Of a stretch of DNA of 13,255 nt, positions 1 to 5,446 are shown piece after piece. Position numbers and translations under genes: made by a program. The stretch spans positions 1-13,255 of the forward strand of contig DAOSUS010000084.1 of NCBI GenBank assembly GCA_035378955.1. Reading direction: 5' to 3'. The notes under the pieces are model-generated. The model saw only the letters and a list, made by a program, of their open reading frames with translations, did no database searches and had not been told where the DNA came from. This DNA comes from Candidatus Hydrogenedens sp. (GTDB taxonomy: Bacteria > Hydrogenedentota > Hydrogenedentia > Hydrogenedentales > Hydrogenedentaceae). Each line of letters opens with the position of its first letter. The first letter of the stretch is position 1.

Positions 1-389
1 GCATCAATCTCATCACTGATACGAACCAAATCACCATTATTATTCTCTATTTTTTTCTTCGTATCTGCTGCTTGCGCATCCGAAGGACAAATAATAATAT
101 ATGGGTCTGTTAAATATTCCGGATAAAGTGTGCTTACCTGCGGACCTGCGGCAAGAGCATCACCGTTCGTTATAGGGTTATAGGTCTGCAAGGGTGGAAA
201 TCTTTCACCTTTGGCTTCATTAGCATACATCTTGAAGACCAAACCCCATTGCTTAAGATTATTGGCACAACTGGAACGACGAGCTGCTTCACGAGCCCGT
301 GCCAGTGCGGGTAATAAAATTGCCGCAAGTATACCGATGATAGCTATGACAACTAATAATTCAATTAATGTAAAACCTTTTTTACGCAT
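1..389 (-). CDS. Type II secretion/type IV pseudopilin (prepilin-like), 3' end outside window
   Basis: Read on the minus strand, the ATG at 389-387 opens 129 codons that run off the left edge. The protein begins MRKKG|FTLIELLVV, a class III prepilin signal: a short basic leader, cleavage by prepilin peptidase after Gly5, Phe at +1 and Glu at +5, then a hydrophobic helix of about 20 residues that anchors the subunit in the inner membrane and packs in the pilus core. After the helix come an Ala/Arg-rich stretch (ARAREAARR) and SSCANNLKQ, typical of the many DUF1559/PulG-like pseudopilins of planctomycete and PVC-type bacteria. The rest (residues 50-129) is a soluble head with no motif I recognise. 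An AAAGGAG ribosome site lies at 399-405, about nine bases from the start, and a good promoter lies upstream. It is monocistronic as far as visible. Whether it is a secretion pseudopilin or a surface pilin cannot be told. Confidence 0.9.
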   Translation of the reverse strand, partial: MRKKGFTLIELLVVIAIIGILAAILLPALARAREAARRSSCANNLKQWGLVFKMYANEAKGERFPPLQTYNPITNGDALAAGPQVSTLYPEYLTDPYIIICPSDAQAADTKKKIENNNGDLVRISDEID

Positions 390-882
390 ATAACCATACT
401 CCTTTGCTTATAAAAGCAGTTAAAATGTTAAGAGGATTTTAAGAACCTCCGCTCGGTTTTGTGTAATATTATAACATACAGAATTACCAAAATCAAAAAG
501 CATAAAAACAATAATAGAGCCATATCTGAATGTCATTTTTTTCGCCTAACTAAATCTATATTTTATAAAGTGATAAAATTATAATGTGAAATGTAAATAT
601 AAAAAATTCAAATGCTACAATAATATTGATTAAAAATTTCCTGTTACCATGAAAAAAATATGTTTTTGTTTATCTTTAAAATTCTCAAATAAGAACTTGT
701 GGAAATTTATAAGGGAAAAGGTAAAACAATTTATATTCTTACAAAAAACTTAATTAGAATTATGTATGTCTAATTATCATTATTAAATAAACATGTAATT
801 TAAAATTTACATGATTTTATTTAATTTTGATTTATAAATAGAGTATATTGATTTTAATTTATAGAGGTGGAGGACCCATTTT
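390..882. other. AT-rich divergent intergenic region
   Basis: This region separates the minus-strand pseudopilin from the plus-strand FG-GAP gene. It holds the pseudopilin promoter (468-496). Further right there is an AT-rich hairpin with a 7-bp stem (catgtaa at 792-798, ttacatg at 807-813). A weak plus-strand promoter candidate, TTAATT at 821-826 and TATATT at 844-849 with a 17-base spacer, precedes the 883 gene, whose ribosome site GGAGG is at 869-873. I see no coding potential, RNA gene or repeat family in the remainder. Confidence 0.5.
468..496 (-). promoter_or_regulatory. Sigma70-type promoter with extended -10 for the pseudopilin gene
   Basis: On the minus strand TTGATT (491-496) and a perfect TATAAT (468-473) are separated by 17 bases. 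The bases before the -10 read TGT, an extended -10 motif. Transcription would start near 461, giving a leader of about 70 bases before the ATG at 389. Confidence 0.55.
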
Positions 883-1356
883 ATGTTTTACTTAAAAATT
901 CCTTTCTTTGTTTTTACGCTCACTTGCTTTTCTGTTTTATGTCCTATGGAATGCCCCTCGCTAAATAACATTCCGCCATATCCACAAAATCCGTTTATAA
1001 TTCATTTAGATATTCCTGCACCAGAGGACAGTGCTGGAAGTTTGATTGTAGCGGATTTGGATGGTGATAAAAGGATGGACTATCTTGTAACGCGTCCCGG
1101 ATATTTAGCAGGCTATCGGTGGGATGGAGAAAAACTATGGATTTTGAATGTAGATATTCGTGTCGGAGGTTCTGCGGAAACTTACGGATTACCCGGACAT
1201 CATGGACCGGGTGTACAGGCAGGCGATATTGATGGAGATGGTAAAACAGAGGTTTTATTCCTTACCAATGATAGTGTATTGCATATAGTAGAAGGAAAAA
1301 CAGGAAAAGAAAAATGGTCTCGTTCTATCAGTGTTCCCGAAGGAGCAGAGCGTTAG
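883..1356 (+). CDS. Secreted FG-GAP/VCBS beta-propeller protein, N-terminal part (ends at in-frame amber)
   Basis: The first 157 residues of a protein whose reading frame continues after a TAG at 1354-1356. A hydrophobic N-terminus (residues 3-20) is a likely signal peptide; a Cys at 20 leaves a lipoprotein possible, but the lipobox is poor. Two calcium-binding FG-GAP loops are visible: DLDGDKRMD at 58-66 and DIDGDGKTE at 115-123, each followed by a short hydrophobic strand. Such repeats build a seven-bladed propeller exposed outside the cytoplasm, often used to bind or cleave polysaccharide. The overall pattern recalls FG-GAP proteins loosely related to the rhamnogalacturonan lyase propeller (PL11), but I see no catalytic signature, so the substrate is unknown. 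GGAGG at 869-873 supports the ATG at 883. No frame change is needed to reconnect with the downstream part, so this is a single nonsense change, a sequencing error or a readthrough codon. Confidence 0.75.
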   Translation: MFYLKIPFFVFTLTCFSVLCPMECPSLNNIPPYPQNPFIIHLDIPAPEDSAGSLIVADLDGDKRMDYLVTRPGYLAGYRWDGEKLWILNVDIRVGGSAETYGLPGHHGPGVQAGDIDGDGKTEVLFLTNDSVLHIVEGKTGKEKWSRSISVPEGAER

Positions 1357-2274
1357 GAGCATTTAGCCATTGTTAATTTAGAAGGAAAGGGAGATACGGA
1401 CATTGTATTGCAAGCCACAAATAAAGAGGGTTATCGTATGGGGCGATTTGTTTCTGCTTACTCCCTGGAAAAATTAAAAGAGGGTAAACAAGAACCATTA
1501 TGGTCAACAGATAATTTTCTTGCATGTGCTCATAATGGTCTTCGTGTAGCGGATTTGGATGGTGATAATCGCGATGAAATTATTAGCGGTTGTATTATTG
1601 CCCCGGATGGAAAAGAGATTTTTCGATTGCCGGATTTGCAGGGACATCTGGATAGTGTATTTATTGCCGACATACGACCCGATATCCCCGGTCTGGAAGT
1701 GGTTACACTTGAAGAAGGGGCAAATCGGGTGTTTCTTTTCGGCATGAAGGGTATGATATGGACTTCGGATAACCAACGGCAGGAACCCCAAAATGCAGCC
1801 GTTGGAGAGTTTGAATTAAACTTGCCCGGGTTGGAAATTTGGTGTCGGAGCAGATATGACACAGACCAAAAACCCTGGGTATTTGATGCAAATGGAAAAA
1901 TAATTGCGGATTATGAAATGCGGAATGTTGCTCCTTCGGACTGGACAAACAAGGGTATTGAGGTTATAAATTCGATTTACTGGGATGGAACAGACAGACA
2001 ATATATCTGCGCTAAAGAACGGCATGAAGCAGGCGATGTGGCAGTGATTGACCCGATAACAGGCAATTTTCTCCATCGTTTCACCGAGAAAGCAGACCGA
2101 TTGTATGTTGCGGATGTAGCAGGAGACTGGCGCGAAGAAATTATTGTTCTTGCCGGAAATCAACTGCATATTTATCAGAATGAGGAGAAAAATCCTAATC
2201 CTAAAAGAGCTCGTTTGTGGAAGCAGCCTTTATACCGAAGGCTTAAATCTGTGTGGAATTACTATTCCCCTTGA
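1357..2274 (+). CDS. FG-GAP/VCBS beta-propeller protein, C-terminal part (same frame, after the amber)
   Basis: This is the direct in-frame continuation of the 883 gene. With any sense codon at 1354 the whole protein would be 463 residues. It adds another calcium loop, DLDGDNRDE (full-length residue 224), and degenerate FG-GAP-like strands, and ends in an aromatic tail, SVWNYYSP, before TGA at 2272. Residues before the next possible start (EHLAIVNLEGKG) fit the propeller, so the frame was clearly translated through the TAG in the ancestor. Independent translation could restart at ATG 1438, which has AAAGAGGG seven bases upstream, or at TTG 1408. That product would lack a signal peptide and be misplaced in the cytoplasm. 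Function is the same as the upstream part: extracellular propeller, ligand unknown. Confidence 0.7.
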   Translation, partial: EHLAIVNLEGKGDTDIVLQATNKEGYRMGRFVSAYSLEKLKEGKQEPLWSTDNFLACAHNGLRVADLDGDNRDEIISGCIIAPDGKEIFRLPDLQGHLDSVFIADIRPDIPGLEVVTLEEGANRVFLFGMKGMIWTSDNQRQEPQNAAVGEFELNLPGLEIWCRSRYDTDQKPWVFDANGKIIADYEMRNVAPSDWTNKGIEVINSIYWDGTDRQYICAKERHEAGDVAVIDPITGNFLHRFTEKADRLYVADVAGDWREEIIVLAGNQLHIYQNEEKNPNPKRARLWKQPLYRRLKSVWNYYSP

Positions 2275-2381
2275 GAAAAAAAGTTTCTTATGTATTAAGG
2301 TTATGGGTTTAATTAAACAAGTCAAATTTGTCTAATCTTTCAATCTATCTAACATGTCTAATATTTATACATAAAAATAAT

Positions 2382-2414
2382 GAGGGCAGAAACCTTTTTA
2401 GGATTCCTGCCCTC
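2382..2414 (-). terminator. Rho-independent terminator after groEL
   Basis: GAGGGCAG (2382-2389) pairs perfectly with CTGCCCTC (2407-2414), and the stem can extend with a few more pairs. On the minus strand it is followed by a T-rich run (ATTATTTTTAT), about 35 bases past the groEL stop. The plus-strand side has a weaker T tract, so it may also stop the convergent FG-GAP transcript. Confidence 0.75.
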
Positions 2415-2448
2415 GAATTTATATATCAGGAATTGGGTTTCTGATTTT

Positions 2449-4080
2449 TTAATACATATCTTCCATACCGCCGGCACCAGGTCCGGGTGTCTTCTTTTCA
2501 GGTTCCGGTATCTCAGCGACCAAAACTTCAGTGGTCAGTAACAAACTGGCGATACTGGAAGCATTTTGTAAGGCACAGTGGGTTACCTTGGTGGGGTCAA
2601 TGATACCGGCTTTTAATAAATCTTCATATTCACCGGTTTCTGCATTGTACCCAATAGTTCCCTTCTTAGCCTTGACATTTTGTACCACAGTGGCACCTTC
2701 ATCGCCGGCATTTGCGGCCAACTGACGAAGGGGTTCTTCCAGTGCGCGTTTTACAATCTGAGCACCGATAAGTTCATCACCTTCTAATTTCAATTCATCA
2801 ATGGCTTCTTGACAACGAAGTAAGGCAACACCACCACCGGGAACGATACCTTCTTCAACCGCTGCACGGGTTGCATGAAGGGCGTCTTCAACGCGGGCTT
2901 TCTTTTCTTTCATTTCAATTTCTGTTGCTGCACCAACATTAATCACAGCAACACCACCCGCCAATTTTGCCAACCGTTCCTGCAATTTCTCACGATCATA
3001 ATCGGAGGTGGTTTCTTCAATCTGACGGCGAATTAAATTGATACGCCCCATAATGTCAGAATTCTTGCCGGCACCTTCAACGATGGTTGTTGTGTCTTTA
3101 TCAATCACAACGCGTTTGGCACAACCTAAGTCACTCAATGCAATGTTTTCCAGAGAGCGACCTAAATCTTCGGTAATAGCCAAACCGCCTGTCAGGATAG
3201 CGATGTCTTCCAACATGGCTTTACGACGGTCGCCAAAGCCCGGTGCTTTCACCGCACAGCATTGTATTGTGCCGCGAATTTTGTTCACGACCAGAGTGGC
3301 TAAGGCTTCACCTTCAACATCTTCCGCAATGATTAATAAAGGTTTTCCACTCTTAGCGATTTGCTCCAACAGAGGCAACAAATCTTTCAAACTGGAGATT
3401 TTCTTTTCGTGGATAAGAATGTAGCAATTTTCAAGGACACATTCCATTGTTTCCGTATTGGTTACGAAATATGGAGACAAGTACCCTTTATCAAACTGCA
3501 TTCCTTCCACGATTTCAAGGGTGGTTTCGATACCTTTGGCCTCTTCAACCGTGATGGTGCCATCATTGCCGACTTTTTCCATAGCTTCGGCAATGATATT
3601 CCCAATCTCGGTATCCCCATTAGCGGAAATCGTGGCAACATTTCTTAAAACATCACGGTCATTCTTGACCTGTTTGCTCATTTTAGCTAGACGGTCAACA
3701 ACAGCGTCTACGGCTTTCTCAATACCGCGTTTAAGTGCCATCGGATTGGAACCTGCGGCAACATTCCGCATACCTTCACGGAAAATGGCTTCCGCTAAAA
3801 TGGTTGCTGTGGTCGTTCCATCACCAGCGATATCGGAAGTTTTGGATGCCACTTCTTTAACCATCTGGGCACCCATGTTTTCATATTTATCTTCTAATTC
3901 AATTTCTTTAGCCACACTTACACCGTCTTTCGTTACGGTTGGGGCACCCCATTTCTTTTCAAGGACAACATTGCGTCCTTTGGGTCCCAAAGTGGCTTTT
4001 ACGGCTTTACTCAGTTTTACAACGCCCGCCAGAACTCTCCGTCGAGCTTCTTCACCAAATTCTAATTGTTTTGCTGGCAT
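2449..4080 (-). CDS. groEL: Chaperonin GroEL (Hsp60, 60 kDa subunit)
   Basis: A complete 543-residue cytoplasmic chaperonin of normal length. Two seven-subunit rings enclose unfolded proteins and release them on ATP hydrolysis with GroES as the lid. The equatorial ATP site is intact: LGPKGRNVV at 31-39, the catalytic KDG with Asp52, and GDGTTT at 86-91 (Asp87). The conserved VEDALHATRAAVEEG stretch carries the second catalytic Asp near 398. The tail is PGPGAGGMEDMY with a single GGM instead of the long GGM repeat of proteobacterial GroEL, so the cavity-facing tail is shorter than usual. AAGGAGG lies eight bases before the ATG at 4080. It is the second gene of the groES-groEL operon with a 24-base gap, shares the CIRCE-controlled promoter upstream of groES, and ends at the 2382-2414 terminator. 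Base composition is close to balanced (33 of 60 G/C at 2821-2880), unlike the island to the right. Confidence 0.99.
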   Translation of the reverse strand: MPAKQLEFGEEARRRVLAGVVKLSKAVKATLGPKGRNVVLEKKWGAPTVTKDGVSVAKEIELEDKYENMGAQMVKEVASKTSDIAGDGTTTATILAEAIFREGMRNVAAGSNPMALKRGIEKAVDAVVDRLAKMSKQVKNDRDVLRNVATISANGDTEIGNIIAEAMEKVGNDGTITVEEAKGIETTLEIVEGMQFDKGYLSPYFVTNTETMECVLENCYILIHEKKISSLKDLLPLLEQIAKSGKPLLIIAEDVEGEALATLVVNKIRGTIQCCAVKAPGFGDRRKAMLEDIAILTGGLAITEDLGRSLENIALSDLGCAKRVVIDKDTTTIVEGAGKNSDIMGRINLIRRQIEETTSDYDREKLQERLAKLAGGVAVINVGAATEIEMKEKKARVEDALHATRAAVEEGIVPGGGVALLRCQEAIDELKLEGDELIGAQIVKRALEEPLRQLAANAGDEGATVVQNVKAKKGTIGYNAETGEYEDLLKAGIIDPTKVTHCALQNASSIASLLLTTEVLVAEIPEPEKKTPGPGAGGMEDMY

Positions 4081-4104
4081 AATTCATCCCTCCTTCTTTT
4101 AAGG

Positions 4105-4401
4105 TTATTCTTCAATTACTGCAAGAACATCTTCCTCGCGAAGAATGACATGCTCTTCACCGTCAATCTTCACTTCCGTACCGGAATACTTGCCCATGAG
4201 GATACGGTCACCCTTTTTCAATTCCATGGGGACCCGTTTACCATTATCGTCCAGCCTGCCTGGACCCACTGCGATGACACGCGCTTCCTGAGGCTTTTCC
4301 TTCGCCGTGTCGGGGATAATAATACCACCACGCACGGTCTCTTCGGGTTCAATTCGTTTTACAAGAATACGGTCTGCTAATGGACGAACCTTTGTAGCCA
4401 T
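4105..4401 (-). CDS. groES: Co-chaperonin GroES (Hsp10)
   Basis: A complete 98-residue GroES of family-typical size. Seven copies form the cap over the GroEL ring. The N-terminal VRPLADRILVKRIEPEE strand, the mobile loop that docks on GroEL (RGGIIIPDTAKEKPQEARV, about 24-42), the VIAVGPG turn and the conserved GDRILMGKYSGTEVKIDGE core are all present. It is the first gene of the operon. GGAGGA at 4411-4416 sits nine bases from the ATG at 4401. The leader is long, roughly 150 bases from the predicted start site, and contains a hairpin and a hexamer repeat (4487-4509, 4431-4460). Confidence 0.98.
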   Translation of the reverse strand: MATKVRPLADRILVKRIEPEETVRGGIIIPDTAKEKPQEARVIAVGPGRLDDNGKRVPMELKKGDRILMGKYSGTEVKIDGEEHVILREEDVLAVIEE

Positions 4402-4430
4402 AATGCACCATCCTCCATTTGTTGTTGAAG

Positions 4431-4460
4431 GTTAAGGTTAAGGTTAAGGTTAAAATTAAG
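4431..4460. repeat. Short tandem hexamer repeat (GTTAAG) in the groES leader
   Basis: Three exact GTTAAG units (4431-4448), a fourth ending in A (4449-4454) and a degenerate fifth (ATTAAG) lie between the leader hairpin and the groES ribosome site. On the transcribed strand this reads CTTAAC repeats. It is non-coding on both strands as far as I can see. Confidence 0.85.
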
Positions 4461-4486
4461 TTACTTGACAAACTTATAAATTTCAT

Positions 4487-4509
4487 TGAGGAGGATATAT
4501 CCATCCTCA
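4487..4509 (-). promoter_or_regulatory. Hairpin in the groES 5' leader
   Basis: In the mRNA sense TGAGGA pairs with TCCTCA, then after a one-base bulge GGA pairs with TCC around a TATA loop, giving a nine-pair stem. It lies in the long leader about 85 bases before the groES start, downstream of the CIRCE element. It could stabilise the mRNA or affect translation; it has no T tract, so it is not a terminator. Confidence 0.5.
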
Positions 4510-4539
4510 TAATTTATAACGCAAGCAGTGCATATTTTG

Positions 4540-4566
4540 TTAGCACTCACTTATAGTGAGTGATAA
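4540..4566. promoter_or_regulatory. CIRCE operator (HrcA-binding site) of groESL
   Basis: TTAGCACTC (4540-4548), nine bases, then GAGTGATAA (4558-4566). This matches the CIRCE consensus TTAGCACTC-N9-GAGTGCTAA with one mismatch in the right half. The inverted repeat overlaps the predicted -10 of the groES promoter, so HrcA bound here would block RNA polymerase, and heat stress would relieve it. An hrcA gene must lie elsewhere in the genome. Confidence 0.95.
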
Positions 4567-4592
4567 TAACAAATGCGGACGCCACTTGTCAA
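4563..4592 (-). promoter_or_regulatory. groESL promoter
   Basis: On the minus strand a perfect TTGACA (4587-4592) and TATTAT (4563-4568) are 18 bases apart. The -10 overlaps the CIRCE half-site. The predicted start is near 4556, giving a leader of about 155 bases before groES. Confidence 0.8.
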
Positions 4593-4636
4593 GTCAGATA
4601 TTATTAACAAAAAAACGCCTCCAAATACACATATAC

Positions 4637-4671
4637 AATAAACTTTCTCGAAATGGAAAAGTAAGTTTATT
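4637..4671. repeat. Nine-base inverted repeat between groES and the MerR-like gene
   Basis: AATAAACTT (4637-4645) and AAGTTTATT (4663-4671) are perfect inverted copies around a 17-base spacer. The site lies about 30 bases upstream of the -35 of the MerR-like gene and 45 bases upstream of the groES -35. It could be an operator for a dimeric regulator, perhaps the adjacent MerR-like protein, but this is only a positional guess. Confidence 0.4.
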
Positions 4672-4699
4672 ACTACCTTCCATTATTTATAGGTCGTAT

Positions 4700-4728
4700 T
4701 TGATTTATGCCATAATCTATGATAAAAT
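4700..4728 (+). promoter_or_regulatory. Promoter of the MerR-like gene, placing the start of transcription at the start codon
   Basis: TTGATT (4700-4705) and TAAAAT (4723-4728) are separated by 17 bases. Seven bases past the -10 is 4735, which is the A of an in-frame ATG. No Shine-Dalgarno sequence precedes this ATG or the one at 4729, consistent with a leaderless message. Confidence 0.5.
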
Positions 4729-5088
4729 ATGATAATGTTTAACAAAACAGATAAGGTTTATACCATAAAAGAAGTATCGGAACTCACGGGTGTTCCGATA
4801 TACAAAATACGCCAGTGGGAAAAACAGATTAAGAAACTAAAGCCGAAAAGGCACCCGAAAACTAACTGGCGGTTTTATACAGATGAAGATATAAAAACCC
4901 TGCGGGAAGTAAATTATCTGCTTCGGCATAAAAAAATGCGATTGCAGGGAATTGATAACGAATTGACGAAAATCGAACGGCTCGGAGATACTACATTAGA
5001 CCGTATAGCCATTCAAAATTTACTTCGTCAAATTCGATTAGAATTGAATCAGATTCGTATATTAGCAAAATCGCTAATAGAGGAATAA
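4729..5088 (+). CDS. Small MerR-like winged-helix transcriptional regulator
   Basis: A complete protein of 119 residues from ATG 4729, or 117 from ATG 4735. The N-terminal third is a MerR-type winged helix: VYTIKEVSELTGVPIYKIRQW forms the helix-turn-helix, and WRFYTDEDIKTLREVNYLL matches the wing and following helix (RxYxxxDI... pattern). The remaining 50 residues are mostly helical with heptad-like hydrophobics (LRQIRLELNQIRILAKSLI), suitable as the dimerisation coiled coil. There is no ligand-sensing domain and no cysteine for metal sensing, so the signal is unknown. Its place next to groESL suggests HspR, but the sequence lacks clear HspR features. The adjacent tRNA-Pro is an arrangement I recall for similar small MerR genes in some deltaproteobacteria. 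The promoter abuts the start codon, so ATG 4735 is the better start. Confidence 0.85.
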   Translation: MIMFNKTDKVYTIKEVSELTGVPIYKIRQWEKQIKKLKPKRHPKTNWRFYTDEDIKTLREVNYLLRHKKMRLQGIDNELTKIERLGDTTLDRIAIQNLLRQIRLELNQIRILAKSLIEE

Positions 5089-5101
5089 ACAAGATTCAGG
5101 T

Positions 5102-5180
<79 letters not shown>

Positions 5181-5364
5181 TCTTCTTTACGAAAAAATTT
5201 TCAAAAGAGCCAGCCCATCTTTGCTTAAACAACTCCCTTTTTCATCTGTATTCAGTCTAACCCTTACCTTCAAAGGGGATACTATAAGCACGAAAAGGTT
5301 CTTTTGAATTGAATCTTATTTCGGCGTTCTTGATAACCCCTATCCTCGATTTCCCTCATCTACT

Positions 5365-5394
5365 TTGACAAAATCCTACACATCTGTTTATTAT
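5365..5394 (+). promoter_or_regulatory. Candidate promoter for the mod operon
   Basis: A perfect TTGACA (5365-5370) is followed after 18 bases by TATTAT (5389-5394). A second, perfect TATAAT lies at 5400-5405 but is 29 bases from this -35, so it would need another upstream contact. Mod starts at 5447 with only a weak AGGCG ribosome site. The rest of 5181-5446 shows no gene or repeat I can identify. Confidence 0.45.
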
Positions 5395-5446
5395 TACCTT
5401 ATAATAGCTCCTGAACTTAATAAATGAAACAACAGGCGAAACCGTT

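Noticed and set aside
211..393. Plus-strand ORF of 60 codons
   Set aside because: It is antisense to the pseudopilin, whose signal sequence and ribosome site are convincing.
1354..1356. Pyrrolysine or other amber recoding
   Set aside because: TAG also serves as the plain stop of mod (8483-8485), no pyl genes are in the window, and a Trp to stop transition explains the site.
1504..2169. Several minus-strand ORFs of 80-120 codons
   Set aside because: All lie opposite the FG-GAP coding sequence, have no ribosome sites and overlap each other.
3458..4102. Long plus-strand ORF of 214 codons
   Set aside because: It lies antisense to groEL, has low-complexity Ser/Thr/Pro composition and matches no family; it is a shadow of the conserved chaperonin codons.
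5365..5405. TTGACA paired with the perfect TATAAT at 5400
   Set aside because: The spacer would be 29 bases, too long for a sigma70 promoter; TATTAT at 5389 fits this -35 better.
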